A stretch of 38,861 nucleotides of DNA, taken from assembly GCA_937997605.1 (NCBI GenBank), contig CALLFD010000195.1:1-38861 (forward strand), in the 5' to 3' direction. The translations under genes and the position numbers were made by a program. Within the stretch, counting starts at the first letter, position 1. Every line of letters begins with the position of its first letter. The stretch comes from an uncultured Collinsella sp. Lineage in GTDB: Bacteria > Actinomycetota > Coriobacteriia > Coriobacteriales > Coriobacteriaceae. The notes under the pieces are model-generated. The model had not been told where the DNA came from and ran no database searches. It saw nothing but the letters and a program-made list of their open reading frames with translations. Below, in pieces: positions 21,651 through 31,288 of this stretch.

Positions 21651-23597
21651 TTAGCTATCGGAATGGTCAGCCGCCGCCTCGGCGCGCTCGGCATTCCACG
21701 CAACGAGCGCCTCGTGGACCGCCTTGGCAACATCGGCAGGTATGCCGCGAACTTCCGCGATCTCTTGCTCGCTCGCCGCGCGCAAACGCTTCATCGAGCC
21801 AAAATGGCGCATAAGGGCACGTTTTCTGGTGGGTCCCACGCCTGGAACGTCATCGAGTACCGAAACTGTCATGGCTTTATCGCGCAACTCACGATGGAAT
21901 GTGATTGCAAAACGGTGCGATTCATCGCGCACCTGTTTAATTAGATAGAGCGAAGCAGACCCGGTCGGCAGCACGACGGGAGTCTCGTCCCAAGGCACGA
22001 AAACCTCCTCATCGGCCTTTGCCAAGCCACAAACCGGTATATCGAGCCCAAGAGCCTCAAGCTGCTTGATCGCAGCGGTCAATTGCGGCTTACCGCCATC
22101 GACAACGAGCAAATCGGGGCGCGAGCCAAAGCGCTCGTCGGCCATGCGCTCGGGAGCATAGCGTCGTCCCAAAACCTCGGACATCGACACGAAGTCGTTT
22201 GCCTCGTCCAATTCGGCCTGAATTTTAAAACGACGGTACTGGCTCTTGTCGGCGCGTCCGTTGGTAAACACCACCATCGAGGCGACGGTAAAGGTTCCAT
22301 GCAGCGTCGAGATATCGAAGCACTCGATACGCATCGGCGGCGCCGGCAGCGCCAGCGCGCTTTCGAGCTCCAGGAGCGCTTGATTGGTGCGGTCGTCAGC
22401 GTACCCCGTTCGCATCATGTAGCGCATGAGGGCATGGCGCGCATTTTTGGATGCCATATCGAGCAAACGGTGCTTTTCGCCACGCTGCGGCCTATGGAGA
22501 TGGCAGGAACGCTCGCGCTTGCCTGCAAGCCACTCCCCCAGCGCCTCCGCATCCTCAAGCTCGACAGAGAGGTTTATCTCAGCTGGAATATCAGCCGTCT
22601 CGTCGTAATAGCGCTTAAGAAAGCCCGACTGGAGCTCTTCCTCGTCAACATCAAGACCCTTGTCGAGAATGAACTCGCAGGTGCGAACTGTTCGGCCCTC
22701 GCGAACGACGAAGACGCAAGCGGCAGAGATGGTCTCCTCGCGATAGAAACCGATGACATCGATATCGACACTGGAGGGAAAAACGACTTGCTGACGGTCG
22801 TCCAGACCCCTGATGACCTCCAAACGACGTTTGACGCGGGCAGCGCGCTCAAAGTCGAGCGCCTCGGCGGCATCCGCCATCTCGGAAGTCAGCTCGTCGA
22901 CGACATCCTTGCGATGGCCCGACAAAAAGCGCTCGACACGCTTGACGTTCTTGGCATAGTCCGTAGGAGAAATCGCGCCGACACACGCACCCGGGCCGCG
23001 CCCGACATGGTAGTCAAAGCAGGGACGCCCGTTTTGCGTGCAAATCATATTGACGATGTCTTCCTCGCCCTTGTGGGACTCGACGATACGACGACAACGA
23101 CGCCACTCCGCACAGGATGCGGAGCAGATGGGGATAACCTTGCGCAGCGTATCTATCGTCTCACGTGCCGCACGGCTATCGGTATAGGGACCAAAATAAC
23201 GCGTTCCCGGCTTATGACGCTCGCGCGTATATTTGATAGCGGGATACAGGTCGCTCTTGGTGATAGCGATAAAGGGATAGCTCTTGTCGTCCTTAAGGTC
23301 CACATTAAAGTACGGATGGTACTGGCCGATCAGGTTGCGCTCGAGTACAAGCGCCTCGTGCTCGGTCTCCACCACGATATAGTCAAAGCTCGCCACCAGC
23401 TGCATCATCAGCGGGATCTTTTGACGCTCATCCTGCAGTGTCACGTACTGGCGCATACGGGAACGCAGGTTTTTTGCCTTGCCAACGTAGATGACATCGC
23501 CCTTGGCATCTTTCCAAAGGTAACATCCGGGCTGCGTGGGAACGCGCGAAACCTGCTCGGCGAGTGTTGGAATGTTGTCGTGACCGGCCACACGCAC
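21651..23597 (-). CDS. uvrC: Excinuclease ABC subunit C
   Basis: Makes both incisions in nucleotide excision repair after UvrB has verified the lesion; cytoplasmic, 648 residues. N-terminal GIY-YIG nuclease: GCYLWKDAKGDVIYVGKAKNLRSR (about 24-47). A UVR motif that binds UvrB is near residues 200-240 (EMADAAEALDFERAARVKRRL). The RNase-H-like second nuclease has ECFDISTLHG and VVDGGKPQL. Tandem helix-hairpin-helix motifs close the protein (VPGVGPTRKRALMRHFG). The likely start is GTG 23597, which follows the murJ stop codon with no gap; a second GTG two codons on is equally possible. Translation must be coupled to murJ. Confidence 0.96.
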   Translation of the reverse strand: MRVAGHDNIPTLAEQVSRVPTQPGCYLWKDAKGDVIYVGKAKNLRSRMRQYVTLQDERQKIPLMMQLVASFDYIVVETEHEALVLERNLIGQYHPYFNVDLKDDKSYPFIAITKSDLYPAIKYTRERHKPGTRYFGPYTDSRAARETIDTLRKVIPICSASCAEWRRCRRIVESHKGEEDIVNMICTQNGRPCFDYHVGRGPGACVGAISPTDYAKNVKRVERFLSGHRKDVVDELTSEMADAAEALDFERAARVKRRLEVIRGLDDRQQVVFPSSVDIDVIGFYREETISAACVFVVREGRTVRTCEFILDKGLDVDEEELQSGFLKRYYDETADIPAEINLSVELEDAEALGEWLAGKRERSCHLHRPQRGEKHRLLDMASKNARHALMRYMMRTGYADDRTNQALLELESALALPAPPMRIECFDISTLHGTFTVASMVVFTNGRADKSQYRRFKIQAELDEANDFVSMSEVLGRRYAPERMADERFGSRPDLLVVDGGKPQLTAAIKQLEALGLDIPVCGLAKADEEVFVPWDETPVVLPTGSASLYLIKQVRDESHRFAITFHRELRDKAMTVSVLDDVPGVGPTRKRALMRHFGSMKRLRAASEQEIAEVRGIPADVAKAVHEALVAWNAERAEAAADHSDS

Positions 23598-25280
23598 CTA
23601 CTTGCGACGAAGCAGCGCCGAGACCTCGGGCATCTTAAGGACGACGGCAAGGCCAAAGGTAACAGCAAGCGAGACGACACCCGCAACGCAAACGTAGCCA
23701 AGAGTAATCAGAATCGAGCCGCCAAGTGCCCCGACAAAGTGCTCAAGCGCCCACATGACGCCGGCGCCTGCGGCAGCACCCAGGCCACCGAGCAAAAGGC
23801 CAAAGAAACCGCCATGCAGGATAGATTTGACCTGAAGGCCACGCAGACGACGACGCAGCCACCATAGCGAACATCCGACCAAGATCACGTAGTCGACGAC
23901 ATACGAAAGCGCGATTGCCGGCATACCGAAGCCCAGCACAACGCCAAACAGCAGAACCGAGCCGGCCTGGCCGATGGCGGAATACAGGCAATAGCGGCTA
24001 TAGGGCTTCATGTCGAGCAAGGCAGAGAAGCTCTTCTGCATCAATACGACCACGCCGTAGAGCGGCAGCGAGAACGCCAGGTAGACAAGGTACTCGGACA
24101 CCAGCGTCACGCCGGATTCATCGAACTTGCCAGCACAGTAGATCATGTTGAGCGGACGCGCGAAGACAATCAGGTACAGCGCGAACGGAATCAGGAAGAA
24201 CAGCATTTGGGCGACGCCACGCGAAATGCCCGTGCGAACGCTGTCGTAATCCTTCTCCTGTGCGTCGTGAGAGAGCTCGGTATAGAGCGCCGTCGAAAGC
24301 GAGGCAGCAATCAGCGCGTAGGGTAGCGTGTACCACAGGCGCGCATAGGCGATGACGGAAGGACCCGTCTCGGGCTGGACCACCAGCGCGGCAGCGTTGG
24401 TGATAGAAGTCGAGACAAACATGCACACCGTGGCGAGCAGCGTCGGGATACCGAGCGCAATCGTCTGGCGCAGCGCGGGGTCCTTAAAGTCGATATGGAT
24501 ATGGGGATGCACGCCGTGCTTGCCAAGCGCGGGAATCTGACATGCCATCTGAACAAAGACACCGAGGGTCGTACCGGCCGCAATCAAGATGATGCCGGCA
24601 CGTTCGCCAAACTGTGCGGACACGGGCGCAAAACCCATAAAGCTCGCAATGACGATCACATTGTTGAGGACCGGGGCAAACGTCGACCAAAAGTAGTCGC
24701 GGTGTGCGTTGAGAACGCCCGAAAACACCGAGCCCAAACCATAAAACAGAATCTGGATGGCAAAGAAACGGAACATGAACGCAGCGGTATCCATGCTGCC
24801 GCCGTCACCCGAAAGGAACGATTGCGTCCAGATAAAGCCCGGGGCGAACACGGTCCCCAGCAACGAAATGCCACCCAGCACTAAAAGCAGAATGCCGAGC
24901 AGGTTGCCCACGTACTCGTTCGAGGCCTCGCGACCCTGCTCACGCCTCACGCCCATGTACACGGGCAAAAACGCCGTCACGAGCATGCCGCCCATCACGA
25001 GTTCGTAGAGCATATTGGGCAGGTTGTTGGCGACCTGATAGGAGGACGAGAGTAGCGACATGCCGATAGCGGCCGCCATTGCCCACGTGCGGATAAAACC
25101 GGTGACGCGAGACACGATGGTCAGGATGGTCATAAGCCCGGCGGAACGACCAACCGTGGAGTAGTCCGACGAGCCCATGTCGTCAGTGTCATCTCGCGAC
25201 GAAGAAGCTTCGGATGAGGGTGTCTGAGGCGCAGATTCTTTTGCAAAATGAGCTCCGCGCTTCAATTCTTCCTGCGGCAT
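23598..25280 (-). CDS. murJ: Lipid II flippase MurJ (MviN family)
   Basis: Flips the peptidoglycan precursor lipid II across the membrane. 560 residues with about 14 predicted membrane helices. The MOP-superfamily core begins with GLMTILTIVSRVTGFIRTWAMA and includes NLPNMLYELVMGGMLVTAFLPVY. A hydrophilic N-terminal extension of about 45 residues, rich in Ser, Glu and Asp, precedes the first helix; such extensions are common in actinobacterial MurJ. Start ATG 25280 has GAGGGG 9 bases upstream and lies 3 bases after the ybaK stop. It runs straight into uvrC, so the three genes form one unit. Confidence 0.93.
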   Translation of the reverse strand: MPQEELKRGAHFAKESAPQTPSSEASSSRDDTDDMGSSDYSTVGRSAGLMTILTIVSRVTGFIRTWAMAAAIGMSLLSSSYQVANNLPNMLYELVMGGMLVTAFLPVYMGVRREQGREASNEYVGNLLGILLLVLGGISLLGTVFAPGFIWTQSFLSGDGGSMDTAAFMFRFFAIQILFYGLGSVFSGVLNAHRDYFWSTFAPVLNNVIVIASFMGFAPVSAQFGERAGIILIAAGTTLGVFVQMACQIPALGKHGVHPHIHIDFKDPALRQTIALGIPTLLATVCMFVSTSITNAAALVVQPETGPSVIAYARLWYTLPYALIAASLSTALYTELSHDAQEKDYDSVRTGISRGVAQMLFFLIPFALYLIVFARPLNMIYCAGKFDESGVTLVSEYLVYLAFSLPLYGVVVLMQKSFSALLDMKPYSRYCLYSAIGQAGSVLLFGVVLGFGMPAIALSYVVDYVILVGCSLWWLRRRLRGLQVKSILHGGFFGLLLGGLGAAAGAGVMWALEHFVGALGGSILITLGYVCVAGVVSLAVTFGLAVVLKMPEVSALLRRK

Positions 25281-25283
25281 CGC

Positions 25284-25784
25284 TCAGTCCCCTCTCGTAA
25301 TCGCGGCAACCGTCGCCCCGCAAAATGCAATTAAATCATCGGGTGCAAGCTCGAGCTGATAACCACGCTTGCCTCCCGAAATAAAAATGGTATCCCAAAG
25401 GACACATGTCTCATCAATGAGCGTCCGGTAGCGTTTTTTCATACCGACCGGGCTGCAGCCGCCGCGAACGTAGCCAGTCGCCGCAAGCAAATCCTTCACA
25501 TGCATCATGGCCAAGGACTTCTCCCCCGCGGCACGCGCTGCGGACTTTAGATCGAGCTCGTCGGCAACAGGGATACAGCACACGACATGGTCGTTGGACG
25601 GTGTCACGCAGACCAAAGTCTTAAATCCTTGACCGGGCTCCTCGCCAAGCTGCTCCGAAATCGCGACACCCAGGCCCACCGACTCATCACCATCGTCTTC
25701 GTACGTATGTAGAACATAGGAAATGCCGGCGCTTTCCAGCTCGCGCATCGCATTGGTTTTTGGCGTCTTTACAGCCTTTGCCAT
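25284..25784 (-). CDS. ybaK: Cys-tRNA(Pro) deacylase, YbaK/EbsC family
   Basis: Editing domain that hydrolyses mischarged Cys-tRNA(Pro) in trans; cytoplasmic, 166 residues. Family features are TNAMRELESAGISYVLHTYED at the N-terminus, KTLVCVTPSNDHVVCCIPVADELDLK in the core, the RGGCSPVGMKKRYRTLIDET segment and FISGGKRGYQLELAPDDL near the end. ATG 25784 is chosen because AAGGA lies 7 bases upstream and the family sequence starts there. It is separated from uvrA by 132 bases with a hairpin, and leads into murJ with a 3-base gap. Confidence 0.93.
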   Translation of the reverse strand: MAKAVKTPKTNAMRELESAGISYVLHTYEDDGDESVGLGVAISEQLGEEPGQGFKTLVCVTPSNDHVVCCIPVADELDLKSAARAAGEKSLAMMHVKDLLAATGYVRGGCSPVGMKKRYRTLIDETCVLWDTIFISGGKRGYQLELAPDDLIAFCGATVAAITRGD

Positions 25785-25865
25785 GACATATCCTTTCCCT
25801 CGCATTCGGACGTAAGGATTAAGTATATGTCCAATTCGGCTGCATACGTCACTTCGGCACAGCAA

Positions 25866-25896
25866 GCGCCATCGAATCACAAGGAGTCGATGGCGC
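25866..25896 (-). terminator. Hairpin after uvrA, probable weak terminator
   Basis: GCGCCATCGA (25866-25875) pairs perfectly with TCGATGGCGC (25887-25896) around 11 bases, 20 bases past the uvrA stop. TTGCTGTGCC follows on the minus strand, a poor U tract, so some read-through into ybaK-murJ-uvrC is likely. Confidence 0.6.
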
Positions 25897-25916
25897 CCAT
25901 AAACTGAATCGCCTAT

Positions 25917-28796
25917 TTATTGAGCATCAAGTTGAGCCTGACGCTCCCGGTCACGCCTGAGCAACGGCGCCAAAAACTTGCCCGTATAACTCTGCGGACA
26001 GTCCGCAACCTGCTCCGGTGTGCCCGAAACCACGACGGTTCCGCCGCCGTTACCGCCCTCGGGACCCATATCGATCAGGCGGTCGGCAACCTTGATGACA
26101 TCAAGGTTGTGTTCAATCACCAGCACCGTGTTGCCCGCATCGACCAAGCGCTGCAGCACATCGAGCAGCTGGCGGACGTCCTCAAAATGAAGGCCAGTCG
26201 TCGGCTCGTCCAAAATATAGAACGTCTTGCCCGTCTGGCGTCGATGAAGCTCCTTGGCGAGTTTCACACGCTGCGCCTCGCCGCCCGAGAGCGTCGTGGC
26301 GGGCTGGCCCAGGCTCACGTAGCCCAAGCCTACATCGTACAGCGTCTGGAGCTTTCGCTTGATCTGCGGGATATTCCCAAAGAAAGCCAGTGCCTCGGCC
26401 ACGCTCATGTCAAGTACGTCCGAGATGGTCTTGCCACGGTAGGTGACCTCGAGTGTCTCGCGGTTGTAGCGTTTACCGCCGCAAACTTCGCAGGGAACGT
26501 AGATATCGGGAAGGAAGTGCATCTCGATCTTGATCTGCCCGTCGCCCTTGCACGCCTCGCAGCGCCCGCCACTCACATTAAAGGAGAAACGACCCGGCGA
26601 GTAGCCGCGCGCCTTCGACTCCGGCGTACTCGCAAACAGCGCGCGAAGATCATCCCACAGGCCGATATAGGTAGCAGGGTTGGAACGCGGCGTGCGGCCA
26701 ATCGGCGACTGGTCGATATCAATAACCTTATCGATACACTCGATGCCCTCGATTTTTTTATACGGACCCACAGGGCGCGTCGAACGGTGAATAGCATTCG
26801 TAAGGGCAGGCGCAATGGTGTCGGTAACCAGGGAGCTCTTGCCCGATCCCGACACGCCGGTAACAACCGTAAGCGTACCAAACTCGATCTTGGCGGTAAC
26901 GTTTTTGAGGTTGTTGGCTCGAGCGCCCGTAATTTTAAGGCAGCCGCGACCGGGCTTGCGCCGTTCATCAGGCACCCGAATCATTCGTTTGCCGGTCAGA
27001 TAAGCGCCCGTCATCGACTCAGGACACGCCATGATATCAGCAGGCGTTCCCGCCGCGACTACGTGTCCGCCGTTGACACCGGCGCCGGGCCCCATGTCGA
27101 TCACGTAGTCGGCGGCACGGATTGTATCCTCGTCGTGTTCGACAACGATAACGGTATTGCCGATATCGCGCAGGCGCTCGAGCGTCTTGATCAGGCGCTC
27201 GTTGTCACGCTGATGAAGACCGATCGAGGGCTCGTCCAGAATATAGAGCACGCCCATGAGACCCGCGCCGATCTGCGTTGCCAAGCGAATACGCTGTGCC
27301 TCGCCACCGGAAAGCGTCGCCGAGGCGCGATCGAGTGTCAGATAGTCGAGTCCAACATCGACCAGAAAACGCAGGCGCTCCAGAATTTCCTTGACGATAC
27401 GGCCGCCGATAAACTGTTGGCGCTCGGTGAGTTCCAGGCCCTCAAAAAACTCGAGCGATTCACGGCACGACAGGCAACAAACTTCGTAAATGGACTTGCC
27501 GCCCACGGTGACGGCAAGCATCTCGGGACGCAGGCGAGCACCGTGACAGCTCGAGCACGGCTCCTCGCGAATGTACTTCTCCAGGCGCGCCTTGGTGTTC
27601 TCGTTCGTCGTCTCGGTATAGCGTTCGTACAGGATGTTGCGAACGCCCGAAAACTTGGTATCCCACTGGCTGCGACGTCCGTCGAGCTTTTGGTAGTCGA
27701 CCGAGATCTTCGTATCGCCCAGGCCATCCAAGAATGCACGACGCACGCGAGGGGGCAAGTCCTCCCACGGCGTATCGGCGCTCACCTTAAAGTGTTTGCA
27801 GACCGCAGCAAAAATCTGCGGATAGTAGTTCGAATTGCCAAACAGGCTACCAAAGACTCCGTCGGCAATGGACTTCGAGGGGTCCTCGATCAGCGCCTCG
27901 GCATCAACGGTTTTCTTAAAGCCCAGGCCGTCGCACTCAGGACATGCGCCATAGGGAGCGTTAAACGAAAAATCACGCGGCTGAAGATCGTCAATGGAGT
28001 GTCCATGCTCCGGGCACGCCAAGGCCAACGAATACTCCAGAAGCTCGCCCTCGGTCCCCTCGGGAGCATCACGATCGGGCAGCATGTACACGTTTACATT
28101 GCCGTGAGCCAGCGCGGTCGCCTGCTCAACAGACTCGGCGATACGGCCCAGAGAATTCTCACGGATCACGATGCGATCGACCACGACCTCGATATCGTGC
28201 TTGAATTTCTTATCCAGATCGATCGGATCGTCGAGCGAGCGCACTTCACCGTCGACACGCACGCGGCTAAAGCCCTCGGCGCGAAGGTCCTCAAACAGTT
28301 TGGTGTACTCGCCTTTTCGCCCGCGCACCACCGGTGCCAGCACAAACGCGCGGCGGCCCTCCCCCGCCGCCAAGACCTTGTCGGCAACCTGGTCGGTCGT
28401 CTGGCGCTCAATGACGCGGCCGCATTCGGGACAGTGCGGGGTGCCCACACGGGCGAACAGCAGGCGCAGATAGTCATAAATCTCGGTTACGGTGCCAACC
28501 GTCGAGCGAGGGTTTTTAGACGTCGTCTTTTGGTCGATCGACACCGCCGGCGAAAGGCCGTCGATTGAATCCAAGTCGGGTTTGTCCATCTGGCCCAAGA
28601 ACTGGCGCGCATAGCTCGAAAGACTCTCGACGTATCGACGCTGGCCCTCGGCATAGATAGTGTCAAATGCCAGCGAACTCTTGCCCGAGCCAGAAAGACC
28701 GGTAATGACCACGAGTTGGTCACGCGGAATGGAAACATCGATATCACGGAGGTTGTGCTCACGAGCGCCGCGAATAACGATAGAAGAATCAGACAT
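25917..28796 (-). CDS. uvrA: Excinuclease ABC subunit A
   Basis: Damage-recognition ATPase of nucleotide excision repair; cytoplasmic dimer, 959 residues. Two ABC modules: first Walker A GLSGSGKSSLAFDT with signature LSGGEAQRIRLA, second Walker A GVSGSGKSSLVTDT with signature LSGGEAQRVKLA. Zinc module 2 is intact (CEACKGDG ... CEVCGGKRY). Zinc module 1 reads CPEHG ... CPECDGLG, so one Cys is replaced by His, a zinc-compatible change. ATG 28796 has AAGGAG 5 bases upstream. A LexA-like box and a TATGAT -10 box lie upstream, pointing to SOS control. Confidence 0.97.
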   Translation of the reverse strand: MSDSSIVIRGAREHNLRDIDVSIPRDQLVVITGLSGSGKSSLAFDTIYAEGQRRYVESLSSYARQFLGQMDKPDLDSIDGLSPAVSIDQKTTSKNPRSTVGTVTEIYDYLRLLFARVGTPHCPECGRVIERQTTDQVADKVLAAGEGRRAFVLAPVVRGRKGEYTKLFEDLRAEGFSRVRVDGEVRSLDDPIDLDKKFKHDIEVVVDRIVIRENSLGRIAESVEQATALAHGNVNVYMLPDRDAPEGTEGELLEYSLALACPEHGHSIDDLQPRDFSFNAPYGACPECDGLGFKKTVDAEALIEDPSKSIADGVFGSLFGNSNYYPQIFAAVCKHFKVSADTPWEDLPPRVRRAFLDGLGDTKISVDYQKLDGRRSQWDTKFSGVRNILYERYTETTNENTKARLEKYIREEPCSSCHGARLRPEMLAVTVGGKSIYEVCCLSCRESLEFFEGLELTERQQFIGGRIVKEILERLRFLVDVGLDYLTLDRASATLSGGEAQRIRLATQIGAGLMGVLYILDEPSIGLHQRDNERLIKTLERLRDIGNTVIVVEHDEDTIRAADYVIDMGPGAGVNGGHVVAAGTPADIMACPESMTGAYLTGKRMIRVPDERRKPGRGCLKITGARANNLKNVTAKIEFGTLTVVTGVSGSGKSSLVTDTIAPALTNAIHRSTRPVGPYKKIEGIECIDKVIDIDQSPIGRTPRSNPATYIGLWDDLRALFASTPESKARGYSPGRFSFNVSGGRCEACKGDGQIKIEMHFLPDIYVPCEVCGGKRYNRETLEVTYRGKTISDVLDMSVAEALAFFGNIPQIKRKLQTLYDVGLGYVSLGQPATTLSGGEAQRVKLAKELHRRQTGKTFYILDEPTTGLHFEDVRQLLDVLQRLVDAGNTVLVIEHNLDVIKVADRLIDMGPEGGNGGGTVVVSGTPEQVADCPQSYTGKFLAPLLRRDRERQAQLDAQ

Positions 28797-28824
28797 GGAA
28801 GCTCCTTGCCTCCTATTGCATCGA

Positions 28825-28830
28825 ATCATA
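28825..28830 (-). promoter_or_regulatory. Candidate -10 box of uvrA
   Basis: TATGAT on the minus strand, five of six matches to consensus, 29 bases before the uvrA start. No strong -35 box precedes it; the LexA-like site lies just upstream of where one would be. Confidence 0.45.
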
Positions 28831-28857
28831 CTGTCGATGAGTTTAGCGCACTCGACG

Positions 28858-28871
28858 CGCACAGATGTTCG
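28858..28871. promoter_or_regulatory. LexA (SOS) box-like site upstream of uvrA
   Basis: CGCACAGATGTTCG matches the Gram-positive/actinobacterial LexA consensus CGAAC-RNRY-GTTCG at every defined position except one (C for A at position 3). It lies just upstream of the expected -35 position of uvrA. Confidence 0.55.
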
Positions 28872-28939
28872 TAATACAAGATTCGCAGACCTTTAGCTTT
28901 GCGTATCGGGTGCTTTGTTTCTCGAAATGCCATGGAAAG

Positions 28940-28977
28940 GTTACAGTAATCTAATACTGAACTTAATTTGCTGTAAC
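28940..28977. repeat. Short inverted repeat upstream of the LTA-synthase-like gene
   Basis: GTTACAG (28940-28946) and CTGTAAC (28971-28977) are exact inverted copies 24 bases apart, ending just before the ribosome binding site of the gene at 28990. It may be an operator or a leader stem. No confident promoter box could be assigned here. Confidence 0.35.
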
Positions 28978-28989
28978 AGAGGAACGTCC

Positions 28990-31143
28990 ATGACCGAAGA
29001 TATCCCCCTTGAAATCACTTCGAGCGACATGGCCAATCTGCCCATATTCATCGCCGTCCTTATCGTGGCCACCGTCGTCGTGCGCGTGTATTTTTCAATC
29101 AAACACAATGAAAAGCCGCCCATTGCCCGCGTCTTTTGGTGCGCGACGCTCCTCATCCCGCTCGGCGTGGTAGCTGCATGGATTACGAATCAATTGCTCG
29201 TAAATGAGGACAGTTCCCTATGGGTCCTTTCTTATTCGGCGCTCGGTGCTGCCGCCGTCATACTTCTTGTCGAACCCTTGGTTTCGGGACTTATCGACCA
29301 AACCGATCTTGCGACGGGAACGGTTGCCTGCATTTGCCGTGACATCCTTGTCATCGCCGCTGTTTCAGCGCTCTCGTTCGTTTCACTCGAAATTGCCTGT
29401 AACGAAACGTTCTATCGCATTCCCGCCAACTCATTCGGGTTTTCCGTCGGGCTGCTCGCGACGGTTCTGCTCTCCCTTTATTTGCTGGGACAGCGTCATG
29501 GAGGCTTCATGGCCCTCGTGCCCGTCGCCTGTTGCATCCTTGGCATTGCCGAGCACTTCGTCATAACGTTTAAAGGCGAGGCCATCCTGCCAAGCGATAT
29601 CTTGGCCCTTGGCACCGCAATGGAAGTGAGCGAGGGATACGAGTTTACCTTTACCGCCGGAATCGTAACCTCTCTCGCCCTGCTAGAGATTTCCCTGGGG
29701 CTTCTTTCGCTTATCCGACCGAGAAAGCTCCGTACGCCCACCCATGTCTTCCCCGCAATCGCCGCTAACCTCTGCGCTTTTCTGCTAGTGACCGTTGTGG
29801 GGCTCTCGGGCTTTTCCAACATCGACTTGGAGCAGGCGCTGAATTTTGGATTTGACCGTTGGCAGCCCATCACCACGTACGCGTCTCAGGGTTTTATCAC
29901 TTCGTTCACCGAAATGGTCAACGAGTTGCCCATTGAGAAGCCCGAAGACTATACGCCCGATGAGGCGCAGAGCATCGAGCAGGAGCTCGCCGCCACCTAC
30001 GACAGCACGTATGGCTCGAGCGAGCAGCGCGCGGCGGCCGTTGCCCAGTTCAATGAAATCAAGCCGACGATTGTTGCCGTCATGAACGAGAGTTTTAGCG
30101 ACCTTTCGTGCTTTGAGCAGCTCCAGGCGGCCGGGTACACCGGCCCCGCATTCTACAACTCGCTTCCCGACACACTTGTTCGCGGCACCATGCTCGCTTC
30201 GGTCACCGGTGGCGGAACGGCAAACTCCGAATTCGAATTTTTGACCGGAGCGACAACGGCCTTTGTCGGATTAGGCAAGATCCCCTATCAGCTGTATCAG
30301 ATGAATGGCGTCAACAGCCTGGCAAAGGACCTTAAGGAGCTTGGGTATACCGCTACCGCTATGCACCCGCAAAACCCCGTCAACTACCATCGAGATAAAA
30401 TCTATCAGCAGCTGGGCTTTGGAGACTTTCTTTCAATCGGCGATTTCGAAGGTGCGCCCTGTTACCATGCCGGCGTATGCGACTACGCCACCTACGACAA
30501 GATACTCGACCTGCTTAGAACCGACGAAGCCCCGCAGTTCATCTTCGATGTCACGATGCAAAATCACGGCGGCTACGACTATGGCACCGTTCCCGCCGAG
30601 GAGCTGACAAACTATTGGGTCGAGGGAGCCAGCGAGGGTGCCAATAGCGCGCTCAACACCTATCTTACCTGCATCAACGCATCCGACCGGGACCTCGAGT
30701 ACTTTATCAACGAGCTCCGCAATATCGGCAGACCGGTTGTCCTTGTCTTTTTTGGCGACCATCAGCCGAGCGCCGCAACGACTCTCAACGACGAGCTGTA
30801 CCCTCAGGAAGATACGGCAAGCCACGCTTTCCGTATCTATCAGTCGACATATTTCGTCTGGGCTAACTATGAAATCGCCGGCAATACCGAGCTCAACGTC
30901 TACGACACCGTCGGGGCAAACGAGATTGCAGCCATTACCCTTAATAAGATCGGCGCCCCGCTCACCGACTATCAAAAGGCTCTGCTTGCAACAAGGTCAG
31001 ATGTGCCCACCATCAATGTCGCCGGCTACCTTGGTGCCGACGGGCTGCGCTACGACTTGGAATCTGAAGACAGCCCATACGCCTCGACGATCGACAAGCT
31101 GCAGCGCATGCAATACCTCGAGTTCGCCAGCAAAGTTCAGTAA
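28990..31143 (+). CDS. LTA synthase family membrane protein (glycerol-phosphate transferase-like sulfatase fold)
   Basis: 717 residues. The N-terminal part (to about residue 275) has about seven membrane helices and the motif FKGEAILPSDIL seen in this family. A linker follows, then an extracellular sulfatase-fold domain from about residue 358. MNESFSD places the metal ligand Glu367, GGGTANSEFEFLTG gives the likely catalytic Thr410, and FFGDHQP is a second metal site. LtaS-type enzymes polymerise glycerol phosphate from phosphatidylglycerol on the cell surface; related ones decorate other surface polymers, so the exact product is open. ATG 28990 has AGAGGA 6 bases upstream. It is transcribed divergently from uvrA and leads the plus-strand block. 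Confidence 0.87.
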   Translation: MTEDIPLEITSSDMANLPIFIAVLIVATVVVRVYFSIKHNEKPPIARVFWCATLLIPLGVVAAWITNQLLVNEDSSLWVLSYSALGAAAVILLVEPLVSGLIDQTDLATGTVACICRDILVIAAVSALSFVSLEIACNETFYRIPANSFGFSVGLLATVLLSLYLLGQRHGGFMALVPVACCILGIAEHFVITFKGEAILPSDILALGTAMEVSEGYEFTFTAGIVTSLALLEISLGLLSLIRPRKLRTPTHVFPAIAANLCAFLLVTVVGLSGFSNIDLEQALNFGFDRWQPITTYASQGFITSFTEMVNELPIEKPEDYTPDEAQSIEQELAATYDSTYGSSEQRAAAVAQFNEIKPTIVAVMNESFSDLSCFEQLQAAGYTGPAFYNSLPDTLVRGTMLASVTGGGTANSEFEFLTGATTAFVGLGKIPYQLYQMNGVNSLAKDLKELGYTATAMHPQNPVNYHRDKIYQQLGFGDFLSIGDFEGAPCYHAGVCDYATYDKILDLLRTDEAPQFIFDVTMQNHGGYDYGTVPAEELTNYWVEGASEGANSALNTYLTCINASDRDLEYFINELRNIGRPVVLVFFGDHQPSAATTLNDELYPQEDTASHAFRIYQSTYFVWANYEIAGNTELNVYDTVGANEIAAITLNKIGAPLTDYQKALLATRSDVPTINVAGYLGADGLRYDLESEDSPYASTIDKLQRMQYLEFASKVQ

Positions 31144-31227
31144 GCCCGCCCATTCGCTTGGACCCATCGTATTGCAAGCACGCTCGGCCCAAATGCATCG
31201 TAAATGGCTCCCGCTCGCAAACGAGGG

Positions 31228-31233
31228 TACAAT
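31228..31233 (+). promoter_or_regulatory. Candidate -10 box for the mrp gene
   Basis: TACAAT, five of six consensus matches, 55 bases before the mrp start in the 145-base gap after the LTA-synthase-like gene. No good -35 box is visible. Confidence 0.35.
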
Positions 31234-31288
31234 GACGCTCGTGTCACATCACGGGGCCCCGGCCCCAACATATACAAAGGAGTCATAC

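Noticed and set aside
30433..30975. Minus-strand open frame inside the LTA-synthase-like gene
   Set aside because: Antisense to a conserved sulfatase-fold domain, with no ribosome binding site or recognisable motif.
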